From the NCBI RefSeq assembly GCF_008807375.1, contig NZ_CP043311.1, positions 3,266,001 through 3,330,000 of the forward strand: a DNA stretch of 64,000 nt. The letters run 5' to 3'. The position numbers were made by a program, and so were the translations under genes. The notes beneath the pieces were generated by a model. The model did no database searches, was not told the DNA's origin, and was given only the letters and a program-made list of their open reading frames with translations. Below are positions 18,116 to 26,345 of this stretch, one piece after another (the stretch's first letter is position 1; each line of letters opens with the position of its first letter). Source of the DNA: Pseudomonas lalkuanensis (GTDB lineage: Bacteria > Pseudomonadota > Gammaproteobacteria > Pseudomonadales > Pseudomonadaceae).

Positions 18116-18365
18116 GCGACACCTCTCAGTGCATCGCGCGCTGCCATGGCAGCAAGCTTGTTCAAATGAAGCTCACATTAGCAAATGAGCGGAGAATGAC
18201 CTAGCTCCGGATGCAGGGCCGTCAAACGGGCAGCGCCAATTTCTCAACCGGAAAGCGCCTCCAACCGGCCCAATCAGAAACCCGATGGCAGTCGAATACG
18301 AATAATTACAATGAATTGCCCGAAATTTCAGATGCGGATGATAAAGAAAGGACGACAAAGAGTGC

Positions 18366-18397
18366 GAGGGTGTCCCTGTTAAGCCAGGGACACCCTC
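18366..18397. terminator. Strong bidirectional-type hairpin
   Basis: A perfect 13-bp stem GAGGGTGTCCCTG / CAGGGACACCCTC with a 6-nt loop, eight bases downstream of the SCO gene stop. It should end the copper-oxidase transcript; the T-tract is weak. Confidence 0.7.
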
Positions 18398-18404
18398 ACT
18401 CATT

Positions 18405-19031
18405 TCACGAGACCGCGTCCCATTCGCGGTCGACGTGATTCAGCGTGGCAAGGATATGTTGCGTGCCGGTCAATGCTGGCGCCATGGTCCAGCGCTGGTA
18501 GTTGTCGTTCCCCATGCGCACGAGGCCGGTATGGCTGGCCAGGTTGCGATCGACCTCCGGATCGATGTCATAGAAGCCCAGACTGAAGCGAATGGCGTCG
18601 ATGTCTTCCGGTGCTCCGGTCAGGAATGCCCAGCCCGGTCCGATGTGATGCTCTTCGACATAGGCCTTGAGCACGTCCGGCGTATCCAGCAACGGCTGCA
18701 GAGTGATGGAGTGCATGAAAACGCTCCGCCCCACCCTGTCTCCCAAAAGCCCCTGAAGCTGACGCAGGTTGGCCGTCATGGTCGGGCATTTGCCCTCGCA
18801 CTGGGTGTACATCATGTTGAAGGTCACGACCTTGCCGTGGATGAGGTCGTCATAGAACCTCACCTTGCGTCCCTCGTGGGTATAGAGCGTGACATTGGGA
18901 AACGGAATGGCGCCGGCTCCCTGTGCGGAAGTGGCTTGCGCCAGGCCCGCGCCTCCGCGCATTGCCGTCCAACCGGCCAGCAGGGCAGCAGCGCCGCCAA
19001 TTCCAGCCAGCATGTTTCTTCGTGTGTTCAT
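18405..19031 (-). CDS. SCO1/SenC-family copper chaperone
   Basis: 208 aa thioredoxin-fold protein. The copper motif C-x3-C is present as TQCEGKCPTM, and the distal His is in VFMHSITLQPLLDTP. The N-terminus (MNTRRNMLAGIGGAAALLAG) has a twin-Arg-like signal, so it is probably exported by Tat or anchored in the periplasm. Family members load copper into cuproenzymes. It lies 39 bases downstream of a multicopper oxidase on the same strand, so its partner is probably that oxidase rather than cytochrome oxidase. ATG 19031 has GGAGG upstream; a GTG/ATG start further upstream is less likely. Confidence 0.88.
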   Translation of the reverse strand: MNTRRNMLAGIGGAAALLAGWTAMRGGAGLAQATSAQGAGAIPFPNVTLYTHEGRKVRFYDDLIHGKVVTFNMMYTQCEGKCPTMTANLRQLQGLLGDRVGRSVFMHSITLQPLLDTPDVLKAYVEEHHIGPGWAFLTGAPEDIDAIRFSLGFYDIDPEVDRNLASHTGLVRMGNDNYQRWTMAPALTGTQHILATLNHVDREWDAVS

Positions 19032-19070
19032 GACGATTCCTCCCACCTCGAAGCTGCGCCGCAGCAGGCC

Positions 19071-20858
19071 TCAGACGATGTCCCAGCGCAGCATCATGGC
19101 GTGATCCTCGTGGATCAGGTTGTGGCAATGCATGGGGTATTTGCCCTTGTAGTCGCGGAATCGCAGGAAGACCCGCAACGTAGTGAAGGGCGCGACCACA
19201 TAGACGTCCTTGCGCCCTTGCTCATGGGCCGGAACAGGAACACTGACCCCATTGACGATCTTCTGCAGGATCCGCCCTTCTTCGAAGTGGATATGGATGG
19301 GGTGACTCCAGCCATCATTGACATTCGAAAGCTCCCATATCTCGTAACCGCCCTTGGGAATCTGGGCCCTGGCGACGTTCACATCGACGAACTTGGCATT
19401 GATCGCCCACATGCCCCTGTCGCGTTCGAAGATCCAGCGCCGCACGGGTGCCGAATTGATTTCCGCCTGCGTGATCACCGGCATAGGTCTCAGGGTGGCC
19501 GGAACCCGGCTCAGGTCCTGGGACGGCGGATAGCGGTCCACGATGATCTTCAGCACCCGGTCGCCGGGTTCCTTGATGTCCTTGGGCAGGCGGGTCTCCA
19601 CCTGGCGCATCCGGTTGACCAGGTACAACTGGGTGCCAATCACATACTTCGAGAAGTCGACCACTATGTCCGCACGCTCGGCGACGCCGAGGGTCACGTT
19701 GGTCTGATTGAACAGCGGCGCCGGGAACAGATTGCCGTCATTGGAGATGTGCGTGAACCTCTGCAGCACATTGGTCGGCGAGACCAGTGCCAGGTTGTAG
19801 AAACGGCTCGGCCCGGTGTTCAGCAACCGGAAGCGGTACTTTCGAGCCGCCACTCGCAAAACCGGCTCGATTCGACCATTCACCGCCACCTTGTCGCCCA
19901 GGACTCCTTCCGGGTTGACCTGGTCGTAGAACAGCCGTCCGTTCGCGTCGAAGCGCCGGTCATTGAAGTTCAGCGGGTAATCGTACGGATGGCTCGGCAG
20001 ACGCAGCGCATTGGGATTGGGGTCGGCTTCATTCCCGGAGTCCAGTTCGTCGAATATGTAATAGAAGCCCGCCAACCCCAAGTAGAGGTTGGGTGCCGTG
20101 AAGTCCAGGGTGTGGTCGTGATAGAACAGCGTCCCCAGTGCCTCGGTGGGATCGCCCACCAGGTCCTGCCGCGCCTCGAACCCGGCCTTGACGTTGGAAT
20201 ACAGGTGATCCTTGAAGCGCCCGTTGGCCGACAGGGTCGGCCCATGCTTGTTCGGACTGTAGTAATCACCCGGGAAGCCATCGCTCTCCGACCCGCAATG
20301 CAAGTTGTGCAAATGGGTTGAGATTTCCGGCGTGCCGAAGCCCACATGGTTCTGCGGCAACTTGTTGTGGATGCGGCAGATCATCGGACGCCCATAGCGC
20401 GCATGGAAAGTGGCGCTGGGCATGGTCTTGTCCGGATTGCTGTTGGCCTGATAGCCCCAGATCCGCTGGGCTGGATAGGACGGACTGTAGACCCAGTCAT
20501 TTCGCTCCGTTGCGCTGATCTCGTAGAGCAGCGCACCCGGTGCGAACTGCGCCCAGCGCTGATGGGGATTTCTCCCCGCCTCGCCCCCGGCGACGTTGGC
20601 GACCTCGGTAGGTACCGGGCTCAGGGACGAGACTGGCGTTATAGGATTCACCTGGGCAGGCAACTCATGGGCCCAGGGAACGGTCGGCGGGCTGGGTGGA
20701 AACACCGGAGGCGCGACTTCCGCTCGGGCCCGGGTGTTCGTCATCAGCAACGGCGCCGCCATCGCCGCTGCTGTCAATTTCAGAAATGTCCTTCTCCCTT
20801 CGCCGTCTGCCAAATCCTCAGGCCGACCTGTAGCGTGCTCGCAATCAGGGCGTTTCAT
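19071..20858 (-). CDS. Tat-exported multicopper oxidase
   Basis: 595 aa. A Tat signal is visible (GRRTFLKLTAAAMAAPLL, cleavage near ARA). All copper-binding segments are present: HLHNLH, LFYHDHTLDF, HPIHIHF and MHCHNLIHEDHAMM, the last carrying the type-1 Cys. Such periplasmic enzymes oxidise metals (Cu+, Mn2+, Fe2+), bilirubin or phenols with oxygen as acceptor. The extended N-terminal region (residues 50-190) and Asp/Asn-rich segments resemble CotA/bilirubin-oxidase or manganese-oxidase types more than CueO, since no Met-rich loop is seen. GGAGAGAG lies before the ATG. Probably an operon with the SCO gene. Confidence 0.92.
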   Translation of the reverse strand: MKRPDCEHATGRPEDLADGEGRRTFLKLTAAAMAAPLLMTNTRARAEVAPPVFPPSPPTVPWAHELPAQVNPITPVSSLSPVPTEVANVAGGEAGRNPHQRWAQFAPGALLYEISATERNDWVYSPSYPAQRIWGYQANSNPDKTMPSATFHARYGRPMICRIHNKLPQNHVGFGTPEISTHLHNLHCGSESDGFPGDYYSPNKHGPTLSANGRFKDHLYSNVKAGFEARQDLVGDPTEALGTLFYHDHTLDFTAPNLYLGLAGFYYIFDELDSGNEADPNPNALRLPSHPYDYPLNFNDRRFDANGRLFYDQVNPEGVLGDKVAVNGRIEPVLRVAARKYRFRLLNTGPSRFYNLALVSPTNVLQRFTHISNDGNLFPAPLFNQTNVTLGVAERADIVVDFSKYVIGTQLYLVNRMRQVETRLPKDIKEPGDRVLKIIVDRYPPSQDLSRVPATLRPMPVITQAEINSAPVRRWIFERDRGMWAINAKFVDVNVARAQIPKGGYEIWELSNVNDGWSHPIHIHFEEGRILQKIVNGVSVPVPAHEQGRKDVYVVAPFTTLRVFLRFRDYKGKYPMHCHNLIHEDHAMMLRWDIV

Positions 20859-21290
20859 GACTCTCTCCAGTTGCTGACCCTCGACACCGGCCGGGCGCCT
20901 TGAGGCGCCTCTGATAAGGCCTTCACCGGTGAAGGACTGGGCTGTTTGAGCATTCGCTCGTTTTGTTTAGCGCCGCAGAACGTCAATAACCTGACTAAAG
21001 AGCATATGTATCAAAATGTAAATGCCAGTAGTCACGATATTGACGCGCCTGTCTGCAAAGACTGAACAACCCAAACGGAGCGTCCGAACGAAGCACGAGA
21101 GAGCGGGAAGGAGTCCTCCAATAGACGAACGGATGATTGTCGATTCCCGGGGGCTCGCCATCCCAGGAATCTCTGGGGCGACCTCGGGTAATGGCCTCCT
21201 GAAACGATCCGTTTCGTCTTCAAGGTTGCGAGACCGGCCAGGCACGTCTATCAAAAATGTTCCACTTCTACCTACACAAGGAGATCCACC
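20859..21290. promoter_or_regulatory. Divergent regulatory region, multicopper oxidase / 66-aa gene
   Basis: 430 bases with an AT-richer middle (about 20960-21060). It must hold the promoters of the oxidase operon and of the small gene at 21291. No clear operator was identified. A 95-codon open frame on the minus strand (20967-21254) has no supporting feature. Confidence 0.4.
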
Positions 21291-21491
21291 ATGAGTGCAC
21301 GCTTCTCGGTGAAAAAGGTCCCACGCTCACATTCCAAAGGGATCAGGAATGGGGAAGTTCTCGGAGGAACAGCGCTGGACGCCTACTGGTACCGGATCAT
21401 CGACAAGGCCACTGGCGACTTCGTCGGCGGCAAGCATGAAGACGAGGCAATGGCGATGGGGGAATGCGTTCGGCTGAACACCAGAACCTGA
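21291..21491 (+). CDS. Small hypothetical protein, 66 aa
   Basis: Begins MSARFSVKKVPRSHSKGIRN and ends near GECVRLNTRT; small, basic and soluble. An excellent AAGGAG eight bases before the ATG supports real translation. The pattern ALDAYWYRIIDKATGDFVGG suggests a single beta-rich domain. I do not recognise the family. Confidence 0.6.
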   Translation: MSARFSVKKVPRSHSKGIRNGEVLGGTALDAYWYRIIDKATGDFVGGKHEDEAMAMGECVRLNTRT

Positions 21492-22035
21492 AGCTTTTGA
21501 GCGCCACCCCTTGTGGTCGCGCCGATGCGGATTTGAATGCCTGAAAGCACACCGGGGGCATCTTCTGCGAGGTACTCCCCTTCTGCATTCTTGTTCGTGA
21601 AAGAAGTAGCTGTACAAAAGGCCTTCACGAGATTTTCACGAGCCCGGGCGCAGAGTGAATCTCAGCTGAAGGATCAGCCCCACGCGAAGTACACAAAGCC
21701 CCGTCCTGCTCGCACGGGGCTTTGTGTTTCTGGCCCATTCTTCCGCTGAATCCTTCGCTGAAAAGCACTACGCCATCGCCGCACGATGCACGCTCTTCGC
21801 TACCCATCTCGCGTCGCCAACGACCCGAGTCAGGTACCAGCCACCCTGACGCTCTATCCACCCTGCGGATTGCTCGATCTAGCGCCCGGACGAATAGGGC
21901 CAACGACATTCCTGCTCGCGAATCACCGCATTTGTGGGGTCACTGACAGGTGGAAGGGGATTTACGGATACGGCCCGAAAAGTTGTGGAACCAACGTTGG
22001 CCCCTGGGAACGGACTGGGAATGCCCCAGAAAAGC
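21492..22035. other. Intergenic before the prophage
   Basis: About 540 bases holding one clear terminator (21692-21729, separate entry). The remaining small frames are not convincing. No tRNA gene other than the att remnant at 22069-22098 was seen. Confidence 0.4.
21692..21729 (+). terminator. Rho-independent terminator
   Basis: Perfect 13-bp stem CACAAAGCCCCGT / ACGGGGCTTTGTG followed by TTTC. It lies 200 bases after the 66-aa gene and would end its transcript. Confidence 0.8.
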
Positions 22036-22060
22036 GAAAGCCCCGGAATCCGGGGCTTTC
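22036..22060 (-). terminator. Original terminator of tRNA-Ser, separated from it by the prophage
   Basis: Perfect 11-bp stem GAAAGCCCCGG / CCGGGGCTTTC, immediately left of attL. Before integration it would have lain just downstream of the tRNA-Ser gene now at 62597-62686, so the prophage split the gene from its terminator. Confidence 0.65.
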
Positions 22061-22068
22061 AGCCATAC

Positions 22069-22098
22069 AGATGGCGGAGGCGGTGAGATTCGAACTCA
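22069..22098. repeat. attL core (30-bp direct repeat)
   Basis: Identical over 30 bp to 62594-62623. The sequence is the 3' part of tRNA-Ser (T-arm and acceptor strand). Identity ends on both sides, so the crossover lies within. Confidence 0.92.
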
Positions 22099-22167
22099 TG
22101 CCCGAAGCCCTTGCTCCTCTGGAGGCCGCGTAATCCGGGGCCTCTGCAAATCAAAAATGAGGAAATC

Positions 22168-22188
22168 TGTTCCCAGAGTGTTCCCAGA
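22168..22188. repeat. Integrase arm-type direct repeats, left
   Basis: Two copies of TGTTCCCA spaced 11 bp (22168 and 22179), 70 bases inside attL. The same pair, same spacing and same orientation, occurs at 62521 inside attR. Brought together in attP they would flank the core, as P-arm sites of tyrosine integrases do. Confidence 0.6.
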
Positions 22189-22236
22189 CGTGGAAACGAG
22201 GAGAGAGAAAATCGGCTCCAAGGACCTGATTCCGAT

Positions 22237-22557
22237 TTTTCAGGAAGGCCATCGGAAAATGGTAATTTTGGTAATCGACTTTTGAATCTCAGCTTTAGTC
22301 CAATAGATTCAATGAGTTATAAGATTTTATTGAAGGTAATTTTAGGGTAAGTGGATGGTAAGTCGATTACCGAAGAACGGGTATTTTTCGACGAATAAAA
22401 AATCCTTATAAATCAGTAACCTCACCCTACCCCGCCTAAAAAATTACCGAGAATTACCCAGCCGGGTAAGTGCTCAACACCTAGTGCCACGTGGCCTCCA
22501 GCACTGCGAAAAAACCAAATTCCCCAAATTACCTTTTTCCGATGGCCTTCCTGAAAA
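22237..22557. repeat. 32-bp inverted repeat enclosing GGTAA-type elements
   Basis: Arms 22237-22268 and 22526-22557 match at 31 of 32 positions in inverse orientation. The 257-bp centre is AT-rich and contains many GGTAA/TTACC elements (for example near 22271, 22334, 22346, 22356, 22367, 22444 and 22465). No gene fits. It may be a replication origin or a control site for the phage primase-helicase; see findings. Confidence 0.7.
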
Positions 22558-22727
22558 TGAAGGGGTCGCTCCCTCTTTTATATGGCTTAGTACGGCCACC
22601 GAACTGAGCCGTCTGCTGCAGAAATCCGCAGGGCCGCACCCTCGCCTTATGCGTGCGACCAGCAGCCAGCCTGCCCGCTTCCCAGGGCACCGAAGAAATG
22701 CAGAAAAATCGACCTATCTAGCGCGCA

Positions 22728-22746
22728 GGCGTGGCGGGGGGACGAC
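22728..22746. other. Probable cos site
   Basis: GGCGTGGCGGGG followed by GGACGAC resembles the 19-nt cohesive end of P2 (GGCGAGGCGGGG then AAAGCAC) at 14 of 19 positions by eye. It lies between attL and the portal gene, the position expected in P2-like genomes. Confidence 0.6.
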
Positions 22747-22913
22747 GGCGCGCCTGGCTCTGAGCTTTTTTGGGTGAGGCGCATGGAAAGGCCCCTTGTG
22801 GGATCGCACTTTGCCATCACAAGACAGTGTGACAACATGATCCTGTGCGCACTAACAACCCCTGCGCATCCCCATCACCGTTCGAATGGACCCAGTTAGG
22901 TGAGACCCTTTTG

Positions 22914-23471
22914 ATGAAACAGATCGTATTCCCCGGCCATGATCGCCAACCGTGCGAAGCACTTTATGGCCTGTACTTTGAGCCAACGACTGCGTATCAC
23001 AATGTGCACGTGGTTGTTGTCCAGACTGCCAGCGGCCAGTCGAACCGCATGGGCACAAGCCTGTTTAACACCGACGATGGGCGGGACAACGTACTGAATC
23101 GGATAATCGAAGCCGAACTCAACGGAGTAAGGCTCGACTTCATTCGCTTCCATGTGATTCTGGATTTCGCCGCAGTCCCCACCGGTAGCACATGGCCTAT
23201 CCACTTGGACGTGGACAAGTATCTTGAGAACGGGAATCCGTACGAGGTGCGAGAAGTCCCAGCGCAAGATCTAAAGGCCCTCTACTACAAAGCAACTGGA
23301 CGCGGTGGGAAAGAGTACAGCTTCAATTCGTTTGACGTTGTAGGAGGTAGTGCCCCGGTCTTCACACGATTCGAAGAAGGAACAACGCTTTCCCTCGAGA
23401 GGATGAAAGAACTACTGGCTGGAGCTGGTTATACGAGCGCTAGCAATTCAAATCAGGTTACGCCAGCGTAG
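22914..23471 (+). CDS. Unknown protein at the phiCTX toxin position
   Basis: 185 aa, no signal peptide or membrane segment. Begins MKQIVFPGHDRQPCEALYGL; contains a hydrophobic strand HNVHVVVVQTASGQSNRMG and ends with a Ser/Asn-rich tail. No domain recognised. ATG 22914 has AGGTGAG upstream; a longer frame from 22845 has no good site. It is transcribed towards the portal gene and converges on it, overlapping its end by 14 bases. phiCTX carries its cytotoxin gene in this slot between attP/cos and the packaging genes, so a lysogenic-conversion gene is plausible. Base composition is lower in GC than the capsid genes. Confidence 0.7.
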   Translation: MKQIVFPGHDRQPCEALYGLYFEPTTAYHNVHVVVVQTASGQSNRMGTSLFNTDDGRDNVLNRIIEAELNGVRLDFIRFHVILDFAAVPTGSTWPIHLDVDKYLENGNPYEVREVPAQDLKALYYKATGRGGKEYSFNSFDVVGGSAPVFTRFEEGTTLSLERMKELLAGAGYTSASNSNQVTPA

Positions 23472-24441
23472 TCCCAAACCTCACCACCTCCTCCCCCACC
23501 CACTCATTCACCTGCTGGAGCCGCGCCTGAACCGGCTCCAGCTCGTTCGCCGTCCACACCTCAGCCGCGTCCTTGATCGAGCCGAACCCACCCGCATTCA
23601 CCGGCACAATCCCCATCAGCTGGGGCGGAATGCGCAGCGCCGCGAGCATGTCGTCGCGGCTGATGTTCTTGATCGAACCAAACTCGTCCTTGGCCGCTAC
23701 CTCACTCACCGGGATAAGCTGGATGCCGTCCTTCTTGCCGCTCGGCGAGTAGACGAACAGGTTGCGGAAGTTGCCCGGGCCCTTGGCGCTTTTGAGCGCC
23801 GTGCGCAGGTCGGCGATGTCCTGCTCATTCTGCGCGGCGTCGGTCATGTAGAGGATGAAGCCAGCGTGGCTGCCGTTGTTGTAGTAGCGCCGGCGGAACA
23901 ACGTGGCGGACTCGTTCAGCAGCGCGCTCTGTAGCGCCACGAACCACTCCGGCAGGCCGTACACCTCCTGGTTGATGTCCGCCTCGCGCAGGTGGCAGAT
24001 GCTGCCCTTCTCGAAGGCATGCTCTTCCTGCCAGCCACGGATCATGTAGAAGCGGTCCAGGTCCACACCCCGGCGCATGTAGCGGGCCAGAACCGGCTGC
24101 AGGCCGAACGGCCCCTTCAGCCGGTTGCGGCGCATCTCCAGGTAGGCGTTGCCGAAAGTCAGCCAGTCCAGGGCGAACTGCTCGAAGGCCTGGCGCGACA
24201 GCAGCCGGTGCGGAATGAAGGTCTTCGCAAGCATGTTGCGCTTGAAGTTCAGGCCCGACTGCAGGAACACCCCGGCCCGCACCGACTTGGCCAGCGCATC
24301 CGGCGATACCGGCGGCTCATACCAACGGCCGTTGTTCCAGATCTCCAGGTAGTCCAGGACCTCGCGGCCATCGAGGACGGGCACCGGGTCGCCAAAGGTG
24401 AACAGCTCCGTGCGCGGGGCCACGGCAGTGGTTTCGGTCAT
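23458..24441 (-). CDS. Phage portal protein (P2 gpQ-like)
   Basis: 327 aa, PBSX/P2-type portal forming the dodecameric DNA entry ring at one capsid vertex. Recognised by SGLNFKRNMLAKTFIPHRLL, FGNAYLEMRRNRLKGPFGLQ, FRRRYYNNGSHAGFILY and LAALRIPPQLMGIVPVNAGG. The start ATG overlaps the stop of the terminase gene, indicating translational coupling, as Q and P are arranged in P2. Confidence 0.95.
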   Translation of the reverse strand: MTETTAVAPRTELFTFGDPVPVLDGREVLDYLEIWNNGRWYEPPVSPDALAKSVRAGVFLQSGLNFKRNMLAKTFIPHRLLSRQAFEQFALDWLTFGNAYLEMRRNRLKGPFGLQPVLARYMRRGVDLDRFYMIRGWQEEHAFEKGSICHLREADINQEVYGLPEWFVALQSALLNESATLFRRRYYNNGSHAGFILYMTDAAQNEQDIADLRTALKSAKGPGNFRNLFVYSPSGKKDGIQLIPVSEVAAKDEFGSIKNISRDDMLAALRIPPQLMGIVPVNAGGFGSIKDAAEVWTANELEPVQARLQQVNEWVGEEVVRFGTTLA

Positions 24442-26201
24442 CAGTTGATCTCCATGAATCCGGTATTGGCGGCGGTCTGGCCTTCCAGCGGCTCGTTGTG
24501 CAGCGCATGGAACAGCGCCCAGGCCAGGTCGGCGTGGCCGGTGGCATCGTTGCGGCCGGCGCTGTAGGTGAACTGGCGACCGCCAGCGGTGATGGTCTTG
24601 CGGATGGCCATGAGGGACTGGGCGAAGTCCGTCCAGCCGGCGTCAAACTCCAGGCGGCCGCTCTTCACCACGTCGTAGGCCTTCAGCACCAGGCGCGTCT
24701 TCACCTCCGGCGAGTAGCTAAAGGTGGTGACGTTCGGGAAGAACTGCCGCACCAGCTGCGCCACGCCGGAGCCCAGGCCCGTCGTATCGATGCCGATGTA
24801 AGTCACCCAGTAACGCTGGGTCACCTTGCGAATCGCCTCGGCCTGGGCGGCGAAGTCCATCCCACGGAACTGGTGCCGCTCCAGCACGCGGAACTTGCCG
24901 CCCGGTACCGCCGGCGGCGCCACCACCACCAGGCCGGCACTGTCGCCCGTCTCGGCCGGGTCATAGCCCACCCACACCTGGCGATCGCCGAACGGCCGCA
25001 GGGCGAACGGCTTGTAGTCCTCCGCCCAGAGCTCCCAACTGTCCACCATGCAGGGCTGCAGCATCGTCAGCGGGAAGATCGAGGCGCCATCGTCGACGAA
25101 CTGGCACATCAGCAGGTTCTGGAACGCCTCGGCGTCGTACTCCAGGCGCAGCTCCTCGATGTCGAACAGGTCGCAACCGCCCTGCTCCGCATCCAGGATG
25201 GTCACGATCTGCCGCCAGATGCGGTCGTCACACAGTCGCCCCTGCTGCAGCGCGGCGTGGCTCACATCCAGTTCGATGCGCTGCGCGGCCGGCTTGCCCT
25301 TGTTGAAGCGCTCCCCGGTCCAGAAGGGATACGCCTCGTGCGCCATCGAGCTGGGCGTGGAGAAGTACGTCCGGCGGTACTGCTTCTGCATCGCCATGGC
25401 ACTGGCGACCTTGTTCAGCTGCTTGAACTGGTAGGTCCAGAAGAACTCGTCGAAGTAGAAATTGCCGTGGTAGCCCTGCGCCGTGCGCGCACTGGTGCCC
25501 AGGAAGTGCAACTCGGCGCCGTTGGACAGCGTGATCGGGTCACCCGTGAGCTCAACCCCTATCACCTCCCGGGCAAACGCCTGGATGTACCCCTTGAAGA
25601 TGTGCGCCTGGTTCTTCGAGGCGGATAGGAAGATCTGGTTGCGCCCCGTCGTCAGCGCATCGATCAGCGCCTCCCGGGCGAAGTAGAAGGTCGCCCCAAT
25701 CTGCCGGCTCTTCAGGATCACGCGGGTGCGCTGATTGCCCGCCCGGTACCAGTCCTTCTGGTAGTCGAAGCATCCGTCCAGGAACGCCTCGACCAGCTTC
25801 TCAGTCAGTTCCTCATCTATGTCGTTGCGCTTGGGCTTGCGCTTCGGCGCCTCGTTCCGCGCCGCCAGCTTCGGGTTCAGCTCCGTCTCGGTACCGCCGC
25901 CCTGGTAGCGCTGAATGCGCGCCTGCCGCTCCAGCTGACGGTGCAGCAGATCGATCTCCTTGAAGTCGCCGCCGCTCTTGCCGTCCTTCAGGATCAGCTG
26001 CACCAGGCGGGCCTCCAGGGCGCCGCCGATTCGCTCGACATTGTCCGCGCGGTCCCAGCCGTCGCGCGTCTTCCAGGCATGCAGCGTCTTCTCGTTCAGC
26101 TCCAGGTGCTGGGCGATTTCGCAGAGCCGCCAGCCCATCCAGTACAGGAACTTGGCCTGGCGGCGATCATCACGAAGCGGAATTTCAACGGCAGCATTCA
26201 T
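24441..26201 (-). CDS. Terminase large subunit, ATPase (P2 gpP-like)
   Basis: 586 aa. An N-terminal helix-turn-helix (YWMGWRLCEIAQHLELNEKT) precedes the ATPase with a deviant Walker A (LKSRQIGATFYFAREAL), then the RNase H-like nuclease with acidic cluster (VGYDPAETGDSAGLVVV, YIGIDTTGLGSGV). It translocates DNA into the prohead through the portal and cuts at cos together with the gpM-like protein. It is divergent from the scaffold gene. Confidence 0.95.
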   Translation of the reverse strand: MNAAVEIPLRDDRRQAKFLYWMGWRLCEIAQHLELNEKTLHAWKTRDGWDRADNVERIGGALEARLVQLILKDGKSGGDFKEIDLLHRQLERQARIQRYQGGGTETELNPKLAARNEAPKRKPKRNDIDEELTEKLVEAFLDGCFDYQKDWYRAGNQRTRVILKSRQIGATFYFAREALIDALTTGRNQIFLSASKNQAHIFKGYIQAFAREVIGVELTGDPITLSNGAELHFLGTSARTAQGYHGNFYFDEFFWTYQFKQLNKVASAMAMQKQYRRTYFSTPSSMAHEAYPFWTGERFNKGKPAAQRIELDVSHAALQQGRLCDDRIWRQIVTILDAEQGGCDLFDIEELRLEYDAEAFQNLLMCQFVDDGASIFPLTMLQPCMVDSWELWAEDYKPFALRPFGDRQVWVGYDPAETGDSAGLVVVAPPAVPGGKFRVLERHQFRGMDFAAQAEAIRKVTQRYWVTYIGIDTTGLGSGVAQLVRQFFPNVTTFSYSPEVKTRLVLKAYDVVKSGRLEFDAGWTDFAQSLMAIRKTITAGGRQFTYSAGRNDATGHADLAWALFHALHNEPLEGQTAANTGFMEIN

Positions 26202-26248
26202 GGCCCCGATGCTGCCGCCACGCGCGCGACCCTCTGTAGTGGCGCGGT

Positions 26249-26269
26249 TTGTAGAAACGCCCCCTACAA
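26249..26269. promoter_or_regulatory. Late promoter activator site upstream of O (Ogr-type)
   Basis: Dyad TTGTAG-N9-CTACAA, centred at 26259 between the divergent terminase and scaffold genes. The same dyad with the same spacing occurs before V (39390-39410) and FI (45351-45371). P2-like late promoters use a TGT...ACA dyad bound by Ogr about 55 bp before the start. Confidence 0.65.
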
Positions 26270-26345
26270 GCCCGGCTCGTTGCCCGGCCCAGCCCGTCTC
26301 CCGACCATGCCCTCAACGCCAACGAGGCCTTGAGGGCACTCCCCC

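Noticed and set aside
18435..20321. Plus-strand open frame of 628 codons
   Set aside because: Antisense to the SCO and multicopper oxidase genes, which have complete catalytic motifs.
22071..22145. tRNA-like sequence at the left prophage end
   Set aside because: Only the 30-bp 3' part of tRNA-Ser is present; the rest does not fold as a tRNA. It is attL.
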